64,000 bases of DNA from CAZOWL01 sp964583605 (GTDB lineage: Bacteria; Pseudomonadota; Gammaproteobacteria; Chromatiales; Chromatiaceae), in the NCBI GenBank assembly GCA_964583605.1, contig CAZOWL010000001.1:217756-281755 (forward strand), read 5' to 3'. Positions 27,662-36,800 of the stretch are shown here, one piece after another. Position 1 is the first letter of the stretch, and each line of letters opens with the position of its first letter. Below the pieces are notes generated by a model that saw only the letters and a program-made list of their open reading frames with translations, was not told the DNA's origin and did not search any database. The position numbers and the translations under genes are program-made.

Positions 27662-28228
27662 TCAGCCCGCGCCGCCGGGGATCGCACCCGGTGACAGCCA
27701 GAAGAGGGACGCTTCCTCGTCACGCGTGACGCGCCCCGCCGGGGCGACGATGACACCTTGGCCGGTCGGCCAGGTATAGGTCGAAGTCGGGCCTGCAGCC
27801 GTCTCCGCCGCCTGCGGCGGCGAGCCAAGCCGGTCGTTCAGCCACCGCAGAATGCGCTCATGGTAGACACGTCGGTAGTCAACCCTTACCGCCGCCAGGT
27901 GCTCGTCGGCAAAGAAGAGCGCCAGGCCACGCGACGGGATCCCGTTGAAGGTTCCGATATCCGCTGTGCACAGATAGTCACCAAAAGGTGTCTCGGCCGC
28001 CCCGCATTGGAGGTCGAGATCGGCAAAGCGATCACGGAAATCGGCTTCGGTGAGCGCTGAGTGAAGCCGCTCGGGGGCGAGATTGAGCTTCGCCTTGCCG
28101 AGCAACGAGAGCAGAACGGTATCGGTCCGCCACTGGCCATCCTCGGTGAGGACGAGCCAGACGAAGGGACCGATCACAACAGCAAGCAGCAGGAGCTTCT
28201 TGTAGAGGGGGTGCAGGCGCGGCTTCAT
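27662..28228 (-). CDS. Membrane-anchored uncharacterised protein upstream of murI
   Basis: A 188-residue protein with one N-terminal membrane anchor (KKLLLLAVVIGPFVWLVL) and a soluble remainder, probably periplasmic. It includes two cysteines (LQCGAAETPFGDYLC) that could form a disulfide and a TSTYTWPTGQGVIVAPAG segment near the end. I do not recognise the family. It is probably co-transcribed with murI and diverges from mutS. Confidence 0.7.
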   Translation of the reverse strand: MKPRLHPLYKKLLLLAVVIGPFVWLVLTEDGQWRTDTVLLSLLGKAKLNLAPERLHSALTEADFRDRFADLDLQCGAAETPFGDYLCTADIGTFNGIPSRGLALFFADEHLAAVRVDYRRVYHERILRWLNDRLGSPPQAAETAAGPTSTYTWPTGQGVIVAPAGRVTRDEEASLFWLSPGAIPGGAG

Positions 28229-28347
28229 GGCAGCGCTATTCTACCGGGCCGGCCGCAAGGCGGGAATCGGCCGCGTCTCCGCCTCGCATCACCGGTCACA
28301 GGCCTTTAGACTGCGGGGCCCAGTCGCACAACGCCCAGAAGAAGATC

Positions 28348-30912
28348 GTGAGCCAGGAATCGCGCCAGCACACCCCGGTCATGCAGCAGTACCTGCGCAT
28401 GAAAGCGGACTACCCCGACATGCTCCTCTTCTATCGCATGGGCGATTTCTATGAGCTGTTCTACGAGGACGCCGAGCGGGCCGCACAACTGCTCGACATC
28501 ACGCTGACGAAGCGCGGCCAATCCGCTGGCCAGCCGATCCCGATGGCCGGCGTGCCCTACCACGCCGCCGAGGCCTATCTCGCCAAGCTGGTGCGCCTCG
28601 GCGTCGCCGTCGCCATCTGCGAGCAGATCGGCGATCCGGCCAAGACCAAGGGGCCGGTCGAGCGCGCCGTCGTGCGCGTCGTGACGCCAGGCACCCTCAC
28701 CGATGAGGCCCTGCTCGACGACCGCCAGGAGAATCTCCTGGCCGCCATCAACGAGGGCAACGACGGGCTCGGTCTAGCGGTTCTCGAGCTCTCCAGCGGC
28801 CGTTTCTCGGTGCTCGAGGTCCCTGGCCGGGAAGCGCTGATGAGCGAGCTCGAGCGGATGAGACCGGCCGAGGTCCTCATCGACGAGGACAGCGACCTCG
28901 TCAGCCATTGGCAGCAAGGCCAGGCCGTCACGCGCCGCCCGCCTTGGCATTTCGACCCAGACACCGCCAAGCAGCTGCTCTGCAAGCAGTTCGGCACGCG
29001 CGATCTGAATGGTTTCGGCTGCGCCGAGCTCCGACTGGCGATCGGCGCAGCTGGCTGTCTGCTGCAATACGTCCAGCACACCCAGCGGGCCGCGCTGCCC
29101 CACGTGCGTGGCCTAATGACCGAGCAGCGCGAGGACACCGTCATCCTCGATGCGGCCACGCGCCGCAATCTCGAGATCACGGCAAGCCTCTCCGGCCGGC
29201 CCGAGCATACACTGGCGGGGGTCATGGATCGCACCCGCACCGCGATGGGCGCCCGCTTGCTGCGCCGCTGGCTTGGCTCTCCATTGCGCGACCGCAGCAC
29301 GGTCGCCGCACGTCACCAGGCCATCGCAACCCTAGTCGCGAGTGGGGCCTTCGTTGCCCTGCGCGAGAGCCTGTCCGCGATCGGTGACCTCGAGCGCATT
29401 CTGGCCCGCATCGCCCTGCGCTCGGCGCGCCCCCGCGACCTCGCCGTGCTGCGCGACTCTCTGATGATCTTGCCCGACCTGCGCGCGGCGCTCGAGCCGC
29501 TCGATGATGCGCTGCTCGGGGGCCTCGCCATTGACCTCGGCGACCACTCCGTCACCTCCGAGCTGCTGGGGCAGTCCATCGTCCCGAGCCCCCCGCAGCT
29601 GATCCGTGACGGCGGGGTCATCGCGACCGGCTACGATGCCGAGCTCGATGCCCTGCGGGACCTCTCGGCCAACGCCGATCGGTTCCTGCTCGAGCTGGAG
29701 GCACGCGAGCGCCAGCGCACGGGCTTCTCCAACCTGAAGGTCGGCTACAATCGCGTCCACGGTTATTTCATCGAGCTCAACCGCAGCCAAGCCGAGCGGG
29801 TGCCGGCCGAGTACGTCCGGCGTCAGACCCTGAAGGGTGCCGAGCGCTACATCATGCCTGAGCTCAAACGCTTCGAGGACCAGGTGCTCAGCAGCCGGGA
29901 ACGCTCGCTAGCGCGGGAAAAGGCCCTCTACGACGGGCTACTGGGGCGACTGGCCGAGCGGCTCGACCCATTGCAGCGCGCCGCGACGGCGAGCGCTGCA
30001 CTCGACGTGCTGGCCAATCTCGCCGAGTGCGCCCAACGTCTCGATTGGAGCCGCCCCGAGCTCACCGATGAGCCGCTCGTCGCCATCGAGGCAGGGCGCC
30101 ACCCTGTTGTGGAGCCGGTACTGACCGCACCCTTCGTGGCCAATTCCATCCACCTTGACGATCGTCACCGCCTCGTGATCATCACGGGGCCGAACATGGG
30201 CGGCAAATCGACCTTCATGCGGCAAACCGCATTGATCGTACTGCTAGCCTACGCCGGCAGCTTCGTCCCAGCCCAACGTGCCCGTTTGGGCCCGATCGAC
30301 CGGATCTTCTCGCGTATCGGCGCGGCCGACGATCTCGCCGGCGGACGCTCGACCTTCATGGTCGAGATGGAGGAGACGGCGAACATCCTGCACAATGCCA
30401 CCAATCGGAGCCTTGTGCTGATGGACGAGGTCGGCCGCGGTACGAGCACCTTCGATGGGCTATCCCTGGCCTGGGCCTGTGGCGTCGAGCTGGCGACACG
30501 GATCCGCGCCTTTACACTCTTTGCGACACACTATTTCGAGCTCACGACCCTACCAGATGAGTACCCCGGAATCGCCAATCTGCACCTGGACGCCATCGAG
30601 CACGGCGAGACGATCGTGTTCCTGCACGAGGTACGCGAGGGGCCGGCCAATCAGAGCTACGGGTTACAGGTTGCGGCTCTGGCCGGTGTGCCGGACGCCG
30701 TCATCAGGCGCGCGCGTGAGCGGCTCCACGAGCTCGAGCAAGCGGCGCGGCAGCACAGCGAGCGGGGCGCAGCCCAGCTCTCCTTGTTCCTTAGCGACCC
30801 ACCCAATCCAGCCGTCGAAGCCCTTAAGGCCCTGGATCCAGACGCCTTGTCGCCTCGCGCGGCGCTCGAGCGCCTTTACCAGCTCAAGGCGCTCGCCGAA
30901 TCCGCCACTTGA
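28348..30912 (+). CDS. mutS: DNA mismatch repair protein MutS
   Basis: Recognises mismatches and starts methyl-directed repair with MutL. At 854 residues it is full length. The N-terminus has the mismatch-probing F-x-E in MGDFYELFYEDA. The ATPase part has Walker A GPNMGGKSTFMRQ, Walker B LMDEVGRGTSTFDG and the ATHYFELT signature. The start is GTG (GTGAGCCAG), matching the usual N-terminus just before the TPVMQQY motif. Confidence 0.97.
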   Translation: MSQESRQHTPVMQQYLRMKADYPDMLLFYRMGDFYELFYEDAERAAQLLDITLTKRGQSAGQPIPMAGVPYHAAEAYLAKLVRLGVAVAICEQIGDPAKTKGPVERAVVRVVTPGTLTDEALLDDRQENLLAAINEGNDGLGLAVLELSSGRFSVLEVPGREALMSELERMRPAEVLIDEDSDLVSHWQQGQAVTRRPPWHFDPDTAKQLLCKQFGTRDLNGFGCAELRLAIGAAGCLLQYVQHTQRAALPHVRGLMTEQREDTVILDAATRRNLEITASLSGRPEHTLAGVMDRTRTAMGARLLRRWLGSPLRDRSTVAARHQAIATLVASGAFVALRESLSAIGDLERILARIALRSARPRDLAVLRDSLMILPDLRAALEPLDDALLGGLAIDLGDHSVTSELLGQSIVPSPPQLIRDGGVIATGYDAELDALRDLSANADRFLLELEARERQRTGFSNLKVGYNRVHGYFIELNRSQAERVPAEYVRRQTLKGAERYIMPELKRFEDQVLSSRERSLAREKALYDGLLGRLAERLDPLQRAATASAALDVLANLAECAQRLDWSRPELTDEPLVAIEAGRHPVVEPVLTAPFVANSIHLDDRHRLVIITGPNMGGKSTFMRQTALIVLLAYAGSFVPAQRARLGPIDRIFSRIGAADDLAGGRSTFMVEMEETANILHNATNRSLVLMDEVGRGTSTFDGLSLAWACGVELATRIRAFTLFATHYFELTTLPDEYPGIANLHLDAIEHGETIVFLHEVREGPANQSYGLQVAALAGVPDAVIRRARERLHELEQAARQHSERGAAQLSLFLSDPPNPAVEALKALDPDALSPRAALERLYQLKALAESAT

Positions 30913-31059
30913 GCCCAGCCCAGGTGTTTCGCGATCAACGAGTAAGAATGACGCCGTCGACGTGCGCGCCGGGACGTCCCTAACCCGGCTCAACCGCTTG
31001 CCATAGCCGACCCCCCGCGCCCAAGATGCCTCCGCCTTGGGCCCAGCTCAGGAGCCGCC

Positions 31060-31845
31060 ATGCCTCTCCGCAACCTGTTTCCCGCTTCCTGGCACCTGCA
31101 CGCCACGGCTCCCCTGCGCTTGGCGCTGGAGGGACGGGTCGGTTGGGAGATCGGCGCCTCGCTTGCGGCCCAGCCGCTCTTGAGCCTCGCGCCGCGGGGT
31201 GATGGACACCCGGTGCTGGTACTGCCCTTGATGCTCGGCAACGACCTCGCCACACAGCCGCTACGCCACTACCTGAGCAAGCAGGGCTACGCGGCGCAGC
31301 CATGGGGACTTGGCATCAACGCAGGACCTCGGCAAGAGCTGATGGTGCGTTGCTTGAGGCATCTGCGCGAGCTACACGAACGTCACGGCCGGTCAGTGAG
31401 CCTCATTGGCTGGAGCCTGGGTGGCCTGTACGCGCGCGAGCTGGCGAAACAGGCTGCGGAGATCGTGCGCCTCGTGATCACGCTCGGCACGCCATTCACC
31501 GGCCGACCCAAGCCCGCCGAGATCTGGCAGCTGTACGAGTGGGTCACTGGTGACCAGATGGGGCTGACGGAGGTCCAAGGTCCGTTGGAGCAGCCGCCGC
31601 CGGTGCCGACCACGTCGATCTTCAGCCGCAGCGACGGGATCGTGCCCTGGACCGCCAGCGTCGAGCGCGAGAGCCGACTCACCGAGAACATCGAGATCGA
31701 GTCCAGCCATCTGGGCCTCGGCGTGCATCCGCTCGCACTCTATGCGATCGCCGATCGCTTGGCACAGCCCGAAGGGACCTGGCGCCCATTCGAGCGCGGC
31801 GGCTGGAAGGGGAACCTTTATCCGGACCCGAGGCGCGGCGTCTAA
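31060..31845 (+). CDS. Alpha/beta-hydrolase, lipase/esterase-like
   Basis: A 261-residue alpha/beta-hydrolase. The nucleophile elbow is GWSLGG (serine), the likely acid is the aspartate in FSRSDGIVPW and the likely base the histidine in SSHLGLGVHP. LPLMLGNDLATQPLRHYL near residue 55 provides the lid/oxyanion region. There is no signal peptide. GGAG lies 5-10 bases before the ATG. The substrate is unknown; a triacylglycerol lipase or PHB-type depolymerase is possible. Confidence 0.8.
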   Translation: MPLRNLFPASWHLHATAPLRLALEGRVGWEIGASLAAQPLLSLAPRGDGHPVLVLPLMLGNDLATQPLRHYLSKQGYAAQPWGLGINAGPRQELMVRCLRHLRELHERHGRSVSLIGWSLGGLYARELAKQAAEIVRLVITLGTPFTGRPKPAEIWQLYEWVTGDQMGLTEVQGPLEQPPPVPTTSIFSRSDGIVPWTASVERESRLTENIEIESSHLGLGVHPLALYAIADRLAQPEGTWRPFERGGWKGNLYPDPRRGV

Positions 31846-32166
31846 ATCGGCGTTGGGATTGCCTCGCGGGAGCTTATGCCTCACGGAGCTCGTTGAGGTT
31901 GGTATGAAGCCCCGATGAAATGGGGCCGTTTCAACCCCATATTAATCGGCGACGCGAGCTATCTCGCGTCCGAAGGGCCGTCGCCACCGTCATCCCTGAG
32001 TGTTGCCCAAGCCTGTGACAGGGAACTGGAGTCGAGGGCCTCGACTCGCACTCCAAGCCTGCTAGCTCAGCGTCAGTTGGCGTGTTCCCCCGTCTCTGAT
32101 GACAAAGTCGATATACCCGCATCAGCGGCCTACGGCCCGTGTCACAACACGTAGGAGGTCTTCTGA
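31846..32166 (+). ncRNA. Intergenic region with four consecutive hairpins (possible structured RNA)
   Basis: Four stem-loops follow one another in 321 bases: CCTCA-(10)-TGAGG at 31,879-31,898, GCCCC-(8)-GGGGC at 31,909-31,926, GACGCGAG-(4)-CTCGCGTC at 31,951-31,970 and GAGTCGAG-(3)-CTCGACTC at 32,029-32,047. A strong ribosome site, AGGAGG, sits at the right end before the next gene. Short frames on both strands are unconvincing. A small RNA or a structured 5' leader would explain the density; chance in GC-rich DNA remains possible. Confidence 0.35.
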
Positions 32167-32448
32167 ATGGATGAAGCTTTGCCCGTAGACAACGAGCTCC
32201 CAAGCATACTGCAGCGACATCGCTATCGAGTCCTCTCTGTCGAGAGGACTACACGGCCAGATGGCGCCCAAGGGGACGAGTGGTATCGCTACGTGCTCGC
32301 CAGCGGACACGCCCGCATCACCGGGCTCCACCGCGGCACGCTCGAAGAGGTGACCGCCTACGCTCGCACCTGCGCCGAGGAGTTCAATCTTCGCAGTGCC
32401 ATCACCAAGAGCGGAGCGACGACCGGGTACAGGAAGAAGGCGAGCTAG
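32167..32448 (+). CDS. Small uncharacterised protein
   Basis: A 93-residue soluble protein of unknown function, with a strong AGGAGG ribosome site 8-13 bases before the ATG. It contains a basic/aromatic segment LQRHRYRVLSVERTTRPDG, DEWYRYVLASGHARITGLHRG and a helix VTAYARTCAEEFNLRS. The layout (beta hairpins then helix) suggests a small folded domain. No family recognised. Confidence 0.65.
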   Translation: MDEALPVDNELPSILQRHRYRVLSVERTTRPDGAQGDEWYRYVLASGHARITGLHRGTLEEVTAYARTCAEEFNLRSAITKSGATTGYRKKAS

Positions 32449-32535
32449 CGCCAGCGGCCAGGTCGCCTCGCAGCGAGTCCTTTGCTGCCCGTTCCCGGAG
32501 CTCGGTCAGCACAGTGCCTCGATCGCAGCGCGCGC

Positions 32536-33132
32536 ATGAAGCTGATCAAGCTCCGCCACACGACAGGATACGAGTTCGGGGCTCCCGTCGTGTTGGGCCC
32601 CCACCACCTGTTTCTCCGACCACGCGGCGGTCACGATTTGCGCCTTGCCTCGTCGGCGCTCGATATCCTACCGGCTACGGCGAACATCAGCTGGCGCCGC
32701 GATCTATACGACAACATCCAGGCGCTAGTCACCGTCGACACCGAACCGGTCGCGGGACTCACGATTGAGAGCCGAGCCGATGTCGAGCTCTACGATACGA
32801 TGCCGCTCAACTTTGTGGTCGAGGACCATGCGCAGCATTTCCCCTTCCAGTACCGGCCCGAGGAGCAGATTGCCCTGCAGCCGTACCTGCAAGCCGTCTA
32901 CGCCGATGACCTCAGTCTCACGAAGTGGCTCGCACCGCTAAGGCGAGACGCTCGCGGGGTCGAGACCTTCACGTTGCTGGATCGGCTAGCCTCCAGGATC
33001 CACGACGGCTTCAGCTACGAGTTGCGCCTCGAGGAGGGCGTGCGGAGCCCAGAGGAGACCCTGGCAGCTCTTCTATTTCCTATCTGCCCCGCAGGCAGGT
33101 GTGCCGATGGTGCAGACGACGAGCAGCGGTGA
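32536..33132 (+). pseudogene. Transglutaminase-like protein, truncated before the catalytic core
   Basis: The N-terminal domain of the bacterial transglutaminase-like family is present (LRHTTGYEFGAPVVLGPHHLFLRPR, ISWRRDLYDN), followed by IHDGFSYELRLEEGVRSPEETLAA. In intact members the next residues are GSG(S/T)CRDFA with the catalytic cysteine. Here the reading ends within ~20 unrelated residues and stops at 33,132, so Cys, His and Asp of the active site are missing. The break is near base 33,060. The start is the ATG at 32,536; the frame opens earlier at 32,482 without family match. Confidence 0.7.
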
Positions 33133-33280
33133 GCTCGCGAGCTGGGTGTCTGCGGTGGATATGACGAGCCTGATGTCCCTGATCCTGACGTCGGGTGCCG
33201 AGGTCTGGGCCCTGATGCTCGGCCTCCTGCTGCTGGCTCGCACCACGCGAATCTTCCGGGCGCCGGGGAAAGCTCCGTAG
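33062..33280 (+). pseudogene. C-terminal fragment of a membrane protein
   Basis: A different frame takes over where the transglutaminase stops. It reads WQLFYFLSAPQAGVPMVQ and then a membrane helix (VWALMLGLLLLARTTRIFR) to a stop at 33,280. An internal ATG at 33,107 would give 57 residues. I read it as the tail of another gene joined by a deletion rather than an independent gene. Confidence 0.4.
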
Positions 33281-33834
33281 ACCTTGCCCGCACGGCGTGT
33301 CCTCGATCAACAACCTGAAAAGCCAGCGGCGAGCGCGCCCCAGCGCCGCCTCCGCCCTCGCGACGACGTCCTGCAGATGGCAAACGGTCCCGGCTCTGCC
33401 CACACACATTCGATGGTTGTATGTCTGATGTCCTGAGCTACTCTCTGACTGAGAGGCTGGAATTTCAATGAGCTCTCGGAGCGGTGTCCGCTCAGTCGGA
33501 GCGACTCAGGTGCCGGCCTTGGCCGAGGCGGAAGTCGGGCGGTATCTATTCTGAGAGCCAATCTTAATCGCATGTAGCTGCCGTTGGTCGTGACCACACC
33601 CTGTGCTGCCGCGCGGTGGTAGGACAGCTCGGCATGGCTCGATGGGGCCGATGAAACCAGGACACGATGCCACGAAGCGAATCGCAACGGCCGATCTCGC
33701 GGGGGGCTGTGCCCAGCCCTCCGCGGTCTGGCGCGGTCGGTCCCCCCGCGCCTCGCGCCGGCATCCGTGACGTCAGGGCGCTCGTACGCGGGCCACGGCC
33801 GCGCAAGCGGGCGTCTCACTACGCACGCAGCGGC
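33281..33834. other. 554-bp region before the giant secreted protein
   Basis: No clear gene. The giant protein's frame is open back to 33,667, but the first convincing start is at 33,835. No standard promoter was found. Confidence 0.35.
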
Positions 33835-36800
33835 ATGCTGTGGACGCTCATCATCGCGGCGTTGGCTGCCTTCGGTCTGACGAGCCAACCGGGTCGAGCC
33901 GACGAGGACAACGACGCGCTCGGGGCAGCAATCGAGGACCTGATCCTCCATCACAACTTTTTTCTTCCGATCTCGTTCTCTCCTGAGCCGATATCGGGTT
34001 TCGCCGCTGACCAAGCGGTCTACAAGTTCAATCTCGACCTCAAGCACGCCAAGGCTGTCTTTTATGAATCCGAGGACGTCTCGGTCCACCCCAACAGTCA
34101 CGACAGCTGTCGATACAGATTCTCACTGGCTCAGTCAGAGGCCGACTTCAGCAACATCTTGGGCTTCGCCACAGCAAAGGAACTACCGTCGGATTGGGGC
34201 CCGCTCAGCGCACCTGAAGTCGTCCACGCGAACGCCGATGTCGTGGTCAGTGTTGAGAGCCCGCCATATTTGAGGCGCTCGCGGGCGAGCCAGTACGTCT
34301 CCTTTCCCGCCGGCCGCCATATCTTGCGTTGGCGCGCCGAGACACAGATCTCGCCGCTGCTCGACATCATCCTGCCGCCTTTGCTCTTCTTCGCGAGCGA
34401 GATGCGCTATGGCGCGATTTGGCTCGACCAGGGTGCGGACGCCGCGAAGCAGCTGGCCCGTTTGGAGGAGGCGGCCTGGCTGCTCATCGATCTTGGGGTG
34501 GAGCTCGGACTCATCGCCGTCGACGTAGGCGGCGTTCTCGATACCCGAACCGCCGCGACTCACGAACGTTTCAGCTCGTTCACGGTGTACGATGTCCATG
34601 ATCCCACGGTCAGCGTGCTGGAGCCTGAGCTCACCTACGAGGCAACGGACTTCGGCGGCAAGCTCCGGCGTGACGTCTACGACGAGATCCGTCAGACGGT
34701 TAGCGCGAGCGATGCCTGCGACCGCCGGGTCGCGCTGTCCGACGACATGCCCACCCTGCTTCCGATCGGGACAACCGAGGTCACCTGGACGGCGACCGAT
34801 TTCGGGCCCGCCGGACCGGGCGACGGACGGCGCACGGACACGGCGGTGCAGCGCATCCGGGTCGAGGACACCCTGGCGCCGATCATCGTGCCCCCGCCAA
34901 GCCGGGTGCTCGAGGTCGACTCGGGCGGCCTGAGTGCGACGTCGGTCGATCTGGGCGTCCCGATGGTCGTGGATCTAGCGGACGCGATGCCGAGCATCGA
35001 CTCAACGGCGCCGTCGTTCTTTCCGGTCGGCAGTCGCACCGAGGTCGAGTGGACGGTGACCGACGCCTCAGGCAACAGCAGCTCGGCGATCCAGCTGGTC
35101 ACGGTCAAGGAGACCCACGCCAACAACGCGCCGACCGCCGACCCGACAAGCGCCAGCACATTGACGGCCGAGCCGATCGACATCCTGCTGACGGCCTCGG
35201 ATCCAGACTTCCTCGATGGGCGCCTCGACCCCCTGCGTCTGGCCATCGCTGAGCGTCCGCAGCACGGCGAGCTCGTGGCACCGCTGCTGCCCTTCTTCAT
35301 CGAGGACTACCGAACCAGCCCGGCCGGCCCCTATGGCGACCCTTTCCGGCTGAGCAACAACCCCGCTCACTGGATCCGCGATAATGTCTGCAACCGAGGC
35401 CTGGAGCCGCGTCTCGACTGGGTCTTCGAGCCACAGTTCGTCAAGGTCACCGATGAAGGCGACGTCTTCATGATCGACAGCTACTGGAAGTGCGTCGGTG
35501 CCGGCGCCGAGCGCGAGAAGCGCCTCTCCAAGTGGGACCGAGATGGGGCGTACCTCGGCCAGATCGACGACTTTCCCCAAGACACGAACGCCTTCGTCCT
35601 GGATCAGGACGGGATGATCTATTACTTCGATCGCAGCGACACGGAGCGTTATCGGCTCTATCAGCACCGATCGGATTTCGACACGAATCCGGACGATGCC
35701 GAAGGGGATTACTGGGCCATCGACGGCTCATCCGTCCCTGTTGGTCCGGACCTGAGGTTCAGAGACCTCGCCTACGCACGGCTCGACAGCGAGCGCGGGC
35801 TGATGTACCTCAACGACCGTCGGCGCATCTTCGTCTTCGATGTCCGCGCGGATCTTGCCGATGGCGTCGACCGGTCGCATCGCCCAGATGAGATGGCCGA
35901 TCGCTATCTCGGTGCCCTCAACGGCGGCGAGAGGGTTTTCGGTTGCCCGGACGTGGTCGTTGATAGTTGGACCGGCTATGCGATGGAGCTCGACTCGGAG
36001 GGGAATCTCTACGCGGCCGACTCCTGCGCCCACCGTGTTCACAAGTTCGAGGCCTCAGGGTTCGACGCTCAGGGCACCTTTGTACCCGGAGCCCACGTCG
36101 GCTGGATGGGGCGCTGCTCCGGCAGCGACAACCGCGCCTGCGGCGAGGACGGGGTCACGCGCGGCTATAGCTGCACCGACGGCCACTGCGAGGCGGCCGA
36201 GCCAACTGGCTCCGACCCGGGCCAGTTTGACTCACCCCTCTATCTCGACGTGGATCCCAACGATATCCTCTATGTAGCCGACTATGGGAATGCTCGCATC
36301 CAGCGGTTCGGCCCCGACGGCAGCTTCGCGGGCGAGGCGATCTCGACCGGCACCGGCATCAACCAGGGCGAGCATCCGAGCTTCGTCCTCGGCAACATGG
36401 GCCAGCCCAAGACGGTCACCGTCAACTCGACACAGTTCTATGTTGTCGATGTAGAAGAGTCCTTTGTCCACGTCTTCGAGACCACCCCATTCAAGGACAT
36501 CACCGACGACTCGGCCGTCGTCACCTATGTCTCGAATTTCGATTTCCAGGGCACCGACCCCTTCAGCTTCACGGCCAGCGACGGCCTGGCCGACAGCCCA
36601 CCGGCGACGGTCAGCGTCAACGTCGCGCGAAACTTCCGCCCGCCCGAGTCCCTGGCGATCGTCTGTTATGCGGACGACGCCCTGGACACCGAGATCCCCT
36701 GCGAGGTCGACGAAGACGGGGAGGTCTTCCTCGCCCTGACCGCTGAAGACCCGGACGGGATCCTCGGCAAGGACTTCCTCGGCCTGGACATGCTCACGTT

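Noticed and set aside
27637..27828. Arginine-rich N-terminal extension of MurI
   Set aside because: It overlaps the neighbouring gene, and glutamate racemases begin at the GTG at 27,636.
31018..31042. GCCCAAG-(10)-CTTGGGC hairpin before the lipase-like gene
   Set aside because: Only 7 bp, no T-run and next to a ribosome site; too little to call regulatory.
31921..31942. GTTTCAACCCC motif resembling the end of a type III CRISPR repeat
   Set aside because: Only one copy and no spacer pattern; it lies between hairpins.
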